Below are positions 10,063-18,740 of a stretch of DNA of 64,000 nt, piece after piece; position 1 is the first letter of the stretch, and every line of letters begins with the position of its first letter. The stretch lies in NCBI GenBank assembly GCA_016713445.1, contig JADJPB010000004.1:376370-440369 (forward strand), in the 5' to 3' direction. The stretch comes from Bacteroidota bacterium. GTDB taxonomy: Bacteria; Bacteroidota; Bacteroidia; AKYH767-A; OLB10. Below the pieces are notes generated by a model that ran no database searches, was not told where the DNA came from, and saw only the letters and a list, made by a program, of their open reading frames with translations. The position numbers and the translations under genes are program-made.

Positions 10063-11391
10063 TTAGTAGTTTAAATTTCCGCTTGCTTTATCTAGATCAA
10101 TGCGAGCGATGATGGTTTCATAAAGAGTATTTAAATAATTAGCGTCTGCCTCACGTAGTGAACTTTCTGCATCTACAACTTCTAAGCTCGACCCGATCCC
10201 ATTGTCATATTTCACTTTGGAAACACGAGCAATTTCTAAGGCTAATTCGCGATTCTTTTTTACGATAGCCAAGCTGGCCGTATTATTTAAGTAATTTGTT
10301 TTGGCAGATTCCATTTCCAATTCAAAACCATTTTTCATTAAGGTAATTGAATTTTCTACTTTCTTTAAGTTTAATTTAGCTTGAGAAACGCGAGCGCTTT
10401 TTTGCATTCCATCCACAAGGGAACCGAAAGTTTTGCGCCAATAATCGAAGTAGGGAACCATCTGAGATCTGTATCCAAAAAGTCAAACTCATTACGTGAA
10501 TTATTAAAACTAAAGGCACCGAATGCTACTAAGCTTGGAACAAAAGTCATTTTATATCGCTTCACATCTAACTCTTGTAAACGTTTTGTTACATCCATCA
10601 CTTGATATTCTGGACGATTTGCCAAATTCACCGACTCAGGAACAGAAACTTCTTGTATGGTTGCAGCTTCTAATTTATCGCTTAATTCAATCGGTTGGGC
10701 AGAGGGATAACTCATCTGAAATTTGAGAAGTGCATAACTAATGGTTTGATATCTCTTCACCTTTTCTTTTTCAACCAATAGATTATTGTATGTTAATTCC
10801 ATTCGATCAACATCCAGTTTTTCTACAAAGCCATTTTGATTTAACACTTTAATTTCGCCTAACATTTTTTCTACGCGATTTAGATTCGCATCGATGATTT
10901 CCATGCGAGCATTAGAAACGAGCGCACCGTAATATGCTTTACTGACATTCACAGCGGCTTCGGTTTTCGTTTGCTTCGTTTGCTTTCTACTTAAATCTTG
11001 ATAGGTTTTTGTGGCTTGTAATCCTACTAAATAAGATCCATCAAATAATAATTGGGAAATGTTCACTCCAGCTGAAGCACTAAACTTTTGTCCAAATTGT
11101 ACTGGTGCATATGACCCAGCTTCGCCTCCAAAGAATTTCTGCTGGTACGAAGCTAACAGGAATGTCGAGGAAATAATTGAAATCAGCAGTTCCTTCAATT
11201 TGTGGAGTTCCCATTCCAACGATTTCATTTACTTTTTTTCGGGCAATATCTTCATCGAGTTGTGCATTGAGTACTGAAGTGTGATTCTTCAATGCATAAT
11301 CAATGGCCTGTTGCAGGCTAAAGGTATTTTCCTGGGCTTGTAAATTTCCAACTAGGGAAAATAGAAGCCATAAACTCAGGATTTTTTTCAT
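10063..11391 (-). CDS. TolC-like outer-membrane efflux protein, two frameshifts
   Basis: Outer-membrane channel of the efflux system, about 443 residues. ATG 11391 opens a signal peptide (MKKILSLWLLFSLVGNLQAQ), followed by the OEP repeat LQQAIDYALKNH. Two breaks are seen. At 11136-11138 (A-run) the frame moves from VPAEILW to the expected VPAEFFGGEAG, one extra base. At about 10416-10420 it moves from SVPLW to VDGMQKSARVSQAKLNL, one missing base. The reconstructed protein has both OEP halves and ends ASGNLNY. The breaks are small homopolymer changes and may be consensus errors. The upstream tetR frame runs into it without a stop. Confidence 0.88.
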
Positions 11392-11997
11392 AGGATGCAA
11401 TTGTTTGTATTTGTTAAGTAGTTTGTGTCCCTTTAAGGTGCATATGCCGTGTAAGAAGTGATCTAATAATTGTATTTGTACTTCTTGTAAATTGTATTTG
11501 TTAGGTGGGAAATATTGTGGACTCATGGCCATTTCAATTTCTTCTATTCGCAAACGAGCGAGAATTTTTAAACTAAAATCTTTTCGATATAACTCTTCTT
11601 TTCTACCCTTTTCTAGGTTGGCAACAACTTGTTCTAAAATAACTTCTTCCTTGAATTTAGTAAAGTATTTCCATGCTTCAGGATGATGGCGTTGCATATC
11701 AAAGAATAAATTCGGATTCAATTGCGAAAAGATGGCATTCATATAATTCATAATTAAAAAAATCTCATCAATTGCATTTTCAGATTTACTTTCAAATGCT
11801 TTGCATTGCACATCATGAGCTTGTATCATTCGATTTACTACAGCACGCACTAACTTGTTTTTATCTATATAATGTAGATAAATGGTTTTTTTTGACATGC
11901 CCAAATGACGCGCAATTTCGTCCATGGTCACGTTTTTTATCCCAAACCTCGAAAACAACTCTTCGGCACCCACTAATATTCTAATCTCTGTTTCCAA
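11392..11997 (-). CDS. TetR-family repressor, in frame with tolC
   Basis: Likely local repressor of the efflux operon. The N-terminal helix-turn-helix is typical (GAEELFSRFGIKNVTMDEIARHLGMSKKTIYLHY, residues about 9-43). The helical ligand-binding region ends near HGICTLKGHKLLNKYKQL, a usual C-terminus for this group. The start is TTG 11997, about 20 nt after a -7 box. No stop codon separates it from tolC: the frame reads KQLHP then the tolC ATG at 11391, so the ORF is a 305-residue TetR-signal-peptide fusion before the tolC frameshift. A lost stop or a sequencing error is likely; a true fusion is the alternative. Confidence 0.85.
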
Positions 11998-12016
11998 TAT
12001 TTTTTATTTGATCGTG

Positions 12017-12024
12017 CAAAACTA
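12017..12024 (-). promoter_or_regulatory. -7 box TAGTTTTG of the tetR-efflux operon
   Basis: TAGTTTTG matches TAnnTTTG and lies about 20 nt before the TTG start of the tetR gene. It is probably also the site region for autorepression. I did not find a clean operator palindrome. Confidence 0.5.
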
Positions 12025-12179
12025 TGGAAACTTTAGATACGATAAAAGTTTCTAATGTTAAATAATTAAGATGAGATTTGATCTTTTGGATATAAGTCAT
12101 TGAAAATACGATAATTAAAAATTAATTTGTGATCTTAAATAATAAACTAAATGAAAGAAAATTGATGAAACGTCGAAAA

Positions 12180-12533
12180 TTAACGAGCAGCCGACCTTTC
12201 TTCAGGCTGAATGGAAGGCGGATTGGACTCCGGTTTTTCAGTAGGAGGAATAGGCGTTTCTTCAGTGGTTTCTACTGCGTTCACAATCTCATTAATGGGT
12301 TTATTGACCTCGTCTTTAATTACATTAGTATGTTTCTCAATTTCATACATGCCTTTGTTAATCTCCGACTGAACACCACCCATTGCATCTTTTACTTCTC
12401 TAATTCCTTTGCCAAGTCCACGAGCTAAGCTGGGAATGTTCTTGGATCCAAAAAACATCAATACAAACAATAAGATGAGAATCAACTCACCACCGCCTAA
12501 ACTTTCTAAAAAGAGTAAGATCCCTATTTGCAT
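12180..12533 (-). CDS. tatA: Twin-arginine translocase TatA/TatB-family protein
   Basis: Tat system subunit, 117 residues. One N-terminal membrane helix (GELILILLFVLMFFGSKNIPSLARGLG) has the TatA hinge FGSKNIP and GLGKGIREVK amphipathic helix, followed by a charged, Pro-rich tail. It helps move folded proteins across the inner membrane. No tatC is near, so it stands as a single gene. The ATG at 12533 is fixed by TATTTTTG plus CCCC directly before it, which predicts a leaderless mRNA. TatB is a possible alternative name because the tail is long. Confidence 0.9.
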   Translation of the reverse strand: MQIGILLFLESLGGGELILILLFVLMFFGSKNIPSLARGLGKGIREVKDAMGGVQSEINKGMYEIEKHTNVIKDEVNKPINEIVNAVETTEETPIPPTEKPESNPPSIQPEERSAAR

Positions 12534-12537
12534 GGGG

Positions 12538-12545
12538 CAAAAATA
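12538..12545 (-). promoter_or_regulatory. -7 box TATTTTTG of tatA, leaderless spacing
   Basis: TATTTTTG followed by CCCC and ATG at 12533. The same 4-nt spacing is seen at several other genes in the window. Confidence 0.7.
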
Positions 12546-12644
12546 CGGAATCCAATTTCATCATCTGTTTTTTTAGATGAATTTTCTTGATTATTGACAT
12601 TATTAAGGAAGATCAATTCCATTTTCCTCGTGTCGAAAAGTTGC

Positions 12645-14278
12645 CTACTTAACTAACCCATCAATTTTTTTTCCGTTCGCTGAATAGGGAAGTGGAAGAG
12701 TTAAAAGAAAAGAGAGAGTAGGTACAATGTCAGTAATATTTACTGATTGATGTGTACTTCCATTCGAAATATTCCATCCAAACCAATGTAATGGAACCTG
12801 GGCATCATAAGAATATGGTGAACCATGATTAGTTCCTTGATTACGATTGACTCCTGCAATGGGTTCAGTCCATCCAGGAAGATAAAGTAAATAAACATCA
12901 CCACCACGTCCATGAAAATGTCCATTTTGAATTCTGCTTTTTAACATATCTGAATAAACCTGCGATTCCATCTCACATGCCGTTAAAGTTTCTGCTAACC
13001 CTGCTATGTTTTTCTTAGGAATTTACCCAGCTCAATACTCATATCGCAAATCGATAATTTATCTTTTGCAATTAACTCCTCATCTAAATAAACTTGCTCT
13101 TTTATTCTGCATCTGTAATATTCTGCTTTACCATATTTTTCTGTTAGGAAGTAACGCGCAGTATCCTGAATATTTGCAGTGCTGATTACTCCAGTGTTTA
13201 ATTTTAAATCTCGAGAGCGTATTGGATTACTTGGCGCGCCGTGATCTGCCGTTAAGAATAAAAGATAAGTTCCTTTACCCACGCGATTATCTAAAAAATT
13301 TAATAGATCGGCGATGTCACGATCTAGACGTATATATGCATCTTCCATTTCCACGGACTCAATTCCAAATTGATGTCCTATATGATCTACTGCGGAAAAG
13401 CTGATCGCTAAAAAATCAGTGATGCTATCATTTCCTAATTTCTCTCCTAAAATAGCGGCAAGTGCTGCGTCTTTGGTCATTGTATTGCCGAATGGAATAT
13501 CGGTGATTAGATCATAACTTGTTCCGCGAAGTTTTGGTAAATCATGTGGGAAGATGGGTTTTTGCTCTCCTGTAAAAGGCGCTTCGTAGGGGCTGTCGTC
13601 AGGATCTGATTCTGTATATTGTGAAATTGGAAAAACAGTATTCCAAGGTTTGCTTAAATATTCATCTGCCCATTTCCGATCGTTAAATTCAATGAGCCAA
13701 GTAGGCAAGTCGTTTCGATACCATGAGCTTGTTATAAATTTACCTGAGAGGCTTTCAAACCAATACGCCTGTCCACTTCGACCTCCTGGTAATATCGCTC
13801 CTCTGTTTTTTAAAGAAACAGAAATTACTTTGGCTTTCATTTGAGTAGCTACACGTAATTGATCGGTAATGGTAGTCGTTAGTAAACGCGAAGGCGAACA
13901 ATTTCCTTCCGTAGAAGTAGTTCCAATGGACGTAACTTTGGAATCCGAAACGCAGTTTACCGTATCCTTTGCGACTAAATCAAACCAATCATTTCCTGTG
14001 ATACCATGATAAGATGGTGTGGCTCCAGTATAAATACTTGCATGGCCCGGGCCCGTATGAGTAGGTGCGTAATTGTATTGTGTGTTTTTACAATTAAATC
14101 CTTGATTAACTAATCTCTTAAATCCGCCATTACCTAGTTTGTCCCAATAGCGTGAGATATAGTCTGAGCGCATTTGATCGACCACAATACCGACTGCAAG
14201 CTGAGGACGATTCGAATTGCTTTGCGCAGCAAGAAAGTTAGGTAGGGCGATGAAGAGGGCAATGATGAAATTTCTCAT
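12645..14278 (-). CDS. pafA: PafA-type alkaline phosphatase, one frameshift
   Basis: Secreted phosphomonoesterase of the alkaline-phosphatase superfamily, as in Flavobacterium/Chryseobacterium PafA, about 545 residues. Signal peptide MRNFIIALFIALPNFLAAQ. Family features are the metal-site Asp in GIVVDQMRSDY, nucleophile Thr in APTHTGPGHASIYTG, Asn in GITGNDW, Lys/Arg in SLKNRGAI, HIGHQFG, and LTADHGA. The frame breaks at about 13020: GKFLRKT-stop should read GKFPKKNIAGLAETLTAC, one missing T. The second piece continues to GRGGDVYLLYLPGW and ends in the normal C-terminal region. It releases phosphate from organic esters in the periplasm. Single gene with its own promoter. Confidence 0.88.
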
Positions 14279-14282
14279 ACAA

Positions 14283-14290
14283 CAAATGTA
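14283..14290 (-). promoter_or_regulatory. -7 box TACATTTG of pafA, leaderless spacing
   Basis: TACATTTG, then TTGT, then ATG at 14278. The 4-nt spacing again predicts a leaderless transcript. I did not find a recognisable phosphate-box operator. Confidence 0.65.
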
Positions 14291-14375
14291 ATAATAATTT
14301 AAGGAACAAGAGGAATTAGAAACTGCTGTAATAATGAATAAACTAGTAAATTAATAATTTTTTTTTTTTGATAAA

Positions 14376-15062
14376 TCAATGGTTTGTAACTTTAGAAAGG
14401 CGAATCTGACAACGATTACTATTCTCTAAAATTTGCCACAATAGCCCCGACTCAACTCTGAAAGAAGGTGAAATAAAATATCCTATTTCTCCTATAGTTC
14501 GAAAGCGATCAAAATTTGGAGTTTTATTATTTATGAAAATTTCATTTGAAAGAGAAAGGTAAACTGCGCCTGGCACAATTTCTCTTTTGTTTAGAGGGTA
14601 TTGTAAATTTAAACTATAACGAAATCGAAGTATATCTTGAACTTTAAAATAGCGCTGTTCGAGGCGATAGCGATGGTTTATCGATATTCTGCCAAACTGA
14701 TTTCCAAAAAGTAGTTGCTGAAAGAGTCGATTCTCATCTGTATTAATTTTTGCATCATTTTGTGCGTTGTATTTTGAAGTATTTGCATATGCGGCACCTG
14801 CTGATAAATGTAAATTGTGTTTTTTAATTCGATAGTAAATGGATCCCCGAATGATACTTTGTTCAAAGTCATGAATAAATGTATAGTTTCGAAATTGATA
14901 ATCGAAAATGAAACCTGTATTATTGGATAGTCTTACTTGATTATTATAATTTAACCAACAACCTAATGTCTTAGGTTGAGAATAGGAAGTTAAACTAATT
15001 TGTAAAAAACAAATAAAAAATAAATAAAATTTGCTGTTGATTCTTATTTTTGAATTTGCCAT
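14376..15062 (-). CDS. DUF2490 outer-membrane beta-barrel-like protein
   Basis: A protein of about 228 residues with signal peptide (KFYLFFICFLQISLTSYSQ) and alternating beta-strand pattern. The features match DUF2490: WLNYNNQVRLSN near the N-terminus, central RLEQRYFK and FRYSLNLQYPL, and a strand-rich end. The family is a predicted outer-membrane barrel of unknown role. ATG 15062 is chosen over 15086 because it gives the compact signal peptide. It overlaps the end of the fluoride exporter gene by 19 nt, so the two are probably in one operon. The last 15 residues look unlike the family and may be shifted. Confidence 0.75.
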   Translation of the reverse strand: MANSKIRINSKFYLFFICFLQISLTSYSQPKTLGCWLNYNNQVRLSNNTGFIFDYQFRNYTFIHDFEQSIIRGSIYYRIKKHNLHLSAGAAYANTSKYNAQNDAKINTDENRLFQQLLFGNQFGRISINHRYRLEQRYFKVQDILRFRYSLNLQYPLNKREIVPGAVYLSLSNEIFINNKTPNFDRFRTIGEIGYFISPSFRVESGLLWQILENSNRCQIRLSKVTNH

Positions 15063-15411
15063 GCTGCCCAGAATGCAAGTAAACAAGCAATGATACTAAT
15101 GAGTATGTAAGCGAACGCCAACAGAAATTGTCCGTTTTTATCATCTCAAAATTTTCAAGCGTAAAAGTAGAAAATGTACTTAGTCCACCACAAAATCCAA
15201 CACTGAGTAAGATTCGTTGTTGTTCATATTGACCAGGCTTTAATAACATCAAACCAGAAAGAAATCCAACGAGAACTGCTGCAAGAATATTAGCAGTGAA
15301 GGTGTGCCACGGAATGGTAAATGTATAATTTCTTTGAATGATTAAGCCAATCAAATAACGTAAAACACTTCCCAATCCGCCACCTATAAATACAAGTAGA
15401 ATATTATTCAT
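15044..15411 (-). CDS. fluC: Fluoride exporter FluC (CrcB), one frameshift
   Basis: Small four-helix membrane protein that exports fluoride as a dual-topology dimer. The start MNNILLVFIGGGLGSVLRYLIG and the signature GFCGGLSTFSTFTLE are diagnostic. At 15135-15139 (A-run on the coding strand) the frame shifts: MIKTDNFCW should read MIKNGQFLLAFAYILISI, the usual fourth helix, ending WAAWQIQK with stop at 15044-15046. One A is missing. Full length would be about 122 residues, normal for the family. Its start overlaps the stop of the PAP2 gene. I see no fluoride riboswitch upstream. Confidence 0.9.
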
Positions 15412-15994
15412 GTTCTGATTTTATTTGGTTTGTAGAATTTACAATAATATTCATCAAGGAAGAAAAAAGCAAGGCGATTATAAATCCAAGGATCCATCCG
15501 CAGAGAATATCTAGCGGATAATGCGCACCTAAATACATCCTGCTGTATCCATTGATTAATACAAATACGAGGAGTACGAATCGTAAGTTTTTATACTTCG
15601 CCGGCAAGACTAAACTCATGAAAACAGCTAATGCAATCGTGTTTGCAGCATGCGAACTAACAAATCCATATTTCCCACCACATGCATTGTTAACTAAGTG
15701 AATTAAATCTTGAAGAGCGGGTTCATGGCAAGGACGAAAACGTAAAGTGGTATTTTTTAACAACGTAGAAAGTTGATCAGTGGTTGCTGTCATGGCTGCA
15801 ATTATCGGTAAAAAGTAAACAATTTTTTTTCAGTAATTTCTGTACAAGATGTATAAAAGCCAAGCATAAAAAGGAATCCATGTCCATTTATAACTGGTCC
15901 AAAAAAAGATAAAGTCTAACAGTGGTGCATGAGCGCCATTGATCGCTAATTCTAATTTTGTATCGATTTCATGAAGCCAAGCAGGCAATACCAT
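15404..15994 (-). CDS. PAP2-family phosphatase with an in-frame TGA
   Basis: Integral-membrane phosphatase of the PAP2 type (lipid phosphates such as undecaprenyl-PP or phosphatidate), about 196 codons from ATG 15994. The N-terminal part reads MVLPAWLHEIDTKLELAING, then helix FIFFWTSYKWTWIPFYAWLLYILYRNY, then TGA at 15830-15832, then in the same frame KKIVYFLPIIAAM and the catalytic motifs RFRPCHEP, GFVSSHAAN and YSRMYLGAHYPLDIL. Family members usually have Gly at the TGA position (GGA to TGA would be one change). Either a nonsense mutation or an error. An internal ATG at 15793 alone would lack the first helices. Lies 5 nt after obgE. Confidence 0.82.
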
Positions 15995-15999
15995 CTTTA

Positions 16000-17031
16000 T
16001 TATCGAGCAAGGAAGGAACGTTCATTCATTTGATCCCAGAGTATATCCTTTAGTTGTAGAATATTTTTATTCCCTACTGAAGAAATAAAAATTACTGGAA
16101 TTGCAGATCCGTCCGATTGTTTGTCTTTGGGAATTTCAGCCATTAATGCTTTTTCTAATTCATCATCGATCATGTCGCATTTAGAAATTGCAATAACACG
16201 TCGCTTATCTAATAATTCCGGATTGTGTAAACGCAATTCATTCAACAAAATTTCATATTCTTTGATGATGTTGTTGGTATCCACCGGAATTAAAAATAGT
16301 AAAACAGAATTTCGTTCAATATGTCGAAGGAATCGTGATCCTAATCCTTTTCCTGCGTGTGCTCCTTCAATGATTCCTGGAATATCAGCCATCACAAAAG
16401 ATTTATTATCTCTGTAAGCAACCATTCCTAGATTAGGAACCAATGTGGTGAATGGATAATTTGCAATCTCTGGTTTAGCCGCGGAGACAACCGATAATAG
16501 TGTGCTTTTCCCTGCATTGGGGAATCCAACGAGTCCAACGTCAGCTAATAATTTTAATTCTAAAACTTTCCACAAGTCTTGTCCATCTTCTCCCGGTTGA
16601 GCAAAACGAGGTGTCTGCTGCGTCGGTGATTTGAAAAATGCATTTCCTTTTCCACCTCTTCCTCCAGGAACAATAATTTCTTCTTGACCGTCGTGTTCAA
16701 TTTCAAAATGGATTTCTCCTGTTTCTGCATCACGCGCAACAGTTCCAATCGGAACTTCTAAAATCACGTTCTCGCCATCAGCTCCTGTTTTTAATCCGCT
16801 TCCACCCGGACCACCAGGATCAGCGATTACATGCTTTCTGTATTTCAAATGTAGAAGTGTCCACAGTTGTGAATTTCCTCTTACAATGATATTGCCACCA
16901 TGACCGCCATTGCCACCATCAGGACCTCCTTTTGCTGTAAGCTTATCACGGTGTAGATGAACAGCACCCGCACCACCCGCACCCGAGCGACAACAAATTT
17001 TTACGTAATCAACGAAGTTAGTACCTGACAT
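16000..17031 (-). CDS. obgE: GTPase Obg/CgtA
   Basis: Ribosome-associated GTPase for 50S assembly and stress control, 343 residues. The Gly-rich Obg fold is at the N-terminus (GGPDGGNGGHGGNIIVRG, GGRGGKGNAFFKSPTQQ), then the G domain: G1 GFPNAGKSTLL, G3 DIPGIIEGA, G4 SKCD, G5 SSVG. The C-terminal OCT domain is absent, as in many Bacteroidota. It lies downstream of adk-hpt on the same strand, separated by a 300-bp repeat-rich spacer. Confidence 0.97.
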   Translation of the reverse strand: MSGTNFVDYVKICCRSGAGGAGAVHLHRDKLTAKGGPDGGNGGHGGNIIVRGNSQLWTLLHLKYRKHVIADPGGPGGSGLKTGADGENVILEVPIGTVARDAETGEIHFEIEHDGQEEIIVPGGRGGKGNAFFKSPTQQTPRFAQPGEDGQDLWKVLELKLLADVGLVGFPNAGKSTLLSVVSAAKPEIANYPFTTLVPNLGMVAYRDNKSFVMADIPGIIEGAHAGKGLGSRFLRHIERNSVLLFLIPVDTNNIIKEYEILLNELRLHNPELLDKRRVIAISKCDMIDDELEKALMAEIPKDKQSDGSAIPVIFISSVGNKNILQLKDILWDQMNERSFLAR

Positions 17032-17035
17032 GTTT

Positions 17036-17300
17036 TTATTTAATTAAGAATTCAGAATTCAGAATGCAGAATTAAGAATTCCCCCCGCCCCCCTTTTTAT
17101 AATTAAGAATTCAGTCGCGAAGCCTCGCGATCAGAATTCCCCCGCCCCCTTTTTTTAATTAAGAATTCAGTCCCGATAGCTATCGGGATAAGAATTCCCC
17201 CGCCCCCTCTTTTTAATTAAGAATTCAGTCACGAAGCCTCGCGATAAGAATTCAGAATTCCCCCTCCCCCTTTTTTTAATTCTGTACCTGCTTGCTGCAC
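17036..17300. repeat. Array of AATTAAGAATTCAG repeats with palindrome inserts
   Basis: About four irregular units of AATTAAGAATTCAG ... CCCCCGCCCCC TTTTT with a period of about 60 bp (starts near 17040, 17101, 17157, 17215). Palindromes sit after CAG in three of them: TCGCGAAGCCTCGCGA (17115-17130), TCCCGATAGCTATCGGGA (17171-17188), TCACGAAGCCTCGCGA (17229-17244). The mirror copy at 17358-17393 forms the 3' end of adk. The spacer holds no gene. Confidence 0.85.
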
Positions 17301-17356
17301 GCAAGTTCGGTATTAAGTAACAATGAGAATCCAAATCACTACTGCTAAATATTTTC

Positions 17357-17953
17357 TTATAATTCTGAATTCTGAATTCTTAATTCTGAATTAATAACAG
17401 CGCATAACCTCTCAAATATCTCATCCACACTTCCGATTCCATCAATTCCAAAATACTTTTTTTGTTCCTGATAGAAATCACGCACAGGTTCTGTTTCGTT
17501 GCGATAAACATCAATACGTTTTTGAATTACGGCTGGATCGATATCATCAGCACGACCTGAATCTTTTCCACGTAAAAGTAATCGCTTTCTTAATTCATCC
17601 TCTTCCACTTCTAACGCTAACATCATGGTGATGCTTGTATTTTTAGTAGCTAAGAATTGATCCAATGCTTTTGCCTGTGCCGGTGTGCGAGGGAATCCAT
17701 CAAAGATGTATCCTTTTGCTTCGGGCGATTTATTCGCCTCCGACTCAAGCATGCGAATCGTTACTTCATCCGGTACAAGTTGACCTTGGTCCATATAACT
17801 TTTAGCAAGTGTACCCAGTTCAGTTCCACCTTTTATGTTTGCTCTGAAAATATCACCCGTTGATAAATGTACGAGATGATAAGCATGAATTAATTTTGCA
17901 CTTTGCGTGCCTTTTCCGGCTCCCGGAGGACCAAAGAGAACGATGTTCAACAT
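17357..17953 (-). CDS. adk: Adenylate kinase with repeat-derived C-terminal tail
   Basis: Converts ATP + AMP to 2 ADP in the cytoplasm, 198 residues. Visible are the P-loop GPPGAGKGTQ, HLSTGDIFRA, the AMP-binding FDGFPRTPAQA, LID region RLLLRGKDSGRADD (short, zinc-less type) and IDVYRNETEPV. The enzyme's natural end is near CAVIN. The last residues, SELRIQNSEL, are encoded by the dispersed AATTCTGAATTCTTAATT repeat, which also supplies the stop. It follows hpt by 3 nt, so they share an operon. Confidence 0.96.
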   Translation of the reverse strand: MLNIVLFGPPGAGKGTQSAKLIHAYHLVHLSTGDIFRANIKGGTELGTLAKSYMDQGQLVPDEVTIRMLESEANKSPEAKGYIFDGFPRTPAQAKALDQFLATKNTSITMMLALEVEEDELRKRLLLRGKDSGRADDIDPAVIQKRIDVYRNETEPVRDFYQEQKKYFGIDGIGSVDEIFERLCAVINSELRIQNSEL

Positions 17954-17956
17954 GGG

Positions 17957-18493
17957 TTAAGATTTTAATTGATATATATCTGCTAGATTTCTACCGAAGC
18001 CATCGTAGTCGAGGCCATAACCTACAACAAAAGCGGGTGGGATTTCAAAACCAACGTAATCACATTTGACAGGCTGACGCAATGCCTCTGGTTTAAGAAG
18101 GATAGTTGCAAAACGAATACTTGCTGGGTTTTTCTTTTTGATTTCTTCAATCAAATAAACAGCCGTATCACCGGTATCGATGATGTCTTCAACGATGATT
18201 ACTTCTCGTCCTTCAATATTATCATCAAGTCCTATCACATTTTTAACTTTTCCTGAACTGGTTGTGCCCTGGTAGGAGCTTACACGGATAAATCCAATTT
18301 CACAAGGCGTTTTAATGTTGCGCAAAAGGTCAGCCATGAAGATGACGGATCCATTCAGTACTCCAATAAGCAGGGGATTTTTACCAAGATAATCCCGGTC
18401 GATGGCGGCTCCCAATTCGGCTACTCTCGTTTGAATTTTCTCTGCTGAGATGAAGGTGGTAAATATTTTGTCGTGGACGGTAACGTCGGTCAT
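17957..18493 (-). CDS. hpt: Hypoxanthine phosphoribosyltransferase
   Basis: Salvages hypoxanthine/guanine with PRPP to IMP/GMP, 178 residues, the usual size. Visible motifs are LLIGVLNGSVIFMADL (loop I), the PRPP-binding VIIVEDIIDTGDTAVYL, and the C-terminal YVGFEIPPAFVVGYGLDYDGFGRN. It is the first gene of hpt-adk and is divergent from purK, so salvage and de novo purine genes share one intergenic control region. Confidence 0.95.
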   Translation of the reverse strand: MTDVTVHDKIFTTFISAEKIQTRVAELGAAIDRDYLGKNPLLIGVLNGSVIFMADLLRNIKTPCEIGFIRVSSYQGTTSSGKVKNVIGLDDNIEGREVIIVEDIIDTGDTAVYLIEEIKKKNPASIRFATILLKPEALRQPVKCDYVGFEIPPAFVVGYGLDYDGFGRNLADIYQLKS

Positions 18494-18501
18494 AAGAGCT
18501 G

Positions 18502-18509
18502 CGAAGGTA
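18502..18509 (-). promoter_or_regulatory. -7 box TACCTTCG of hpt
   Basis: TACCTTCG (one mismatch to TAnnTTTG) lies 8 nt before the hpt ATG. It belongs to the divergent hpt/purK spacer. Confidence 0.45.
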
Positions 18510-18727
18510 TAAAATTGCGGTGAAGGATTGACTGTTTTGAGTCATATCTTGTTGTTTGTTGAAAGCTCATAAAGTAGATTTATTTTTTTGCATTAAACAT
18601 TTTAATTCAGTGCTTTACTGAAGATCTTTACTGGACTTTATCTACTAATTTGAGGGATATATGTCTCTTGAAGTTCGTTGGTCAACATTTGTATCCGTTT
18701 AAAACCGATTAGACAATATTTTCAATG

Positions 18728-18735
18728 TATTTTTG
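18728..18735 (+). promoter_or_regulatory. -7 box TATTTTTG of purK, leaderless spacing
   Basis: TATTTTTG, then CCCCC, then ATG at 18741. This selects ATG 18741 over an upstream in-frame start at 18678, which would lie before the promoter. Confidence 0.65.
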
Positions 18736-18740
18736 CCCCC

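Noticed and set aside
15830..15832. Selenocysteine codon in the PAP2 gene
   Set aside because: No SECIS-like hairpin was seen right after the TGA, and the family has Gly, not Cys, there.
15411..15994. Fluoride riboswitch before fluC
   Set aside because: The region upstream of fluC is coding sequence of the PAP2 gene; no riboswitch fold was seen.
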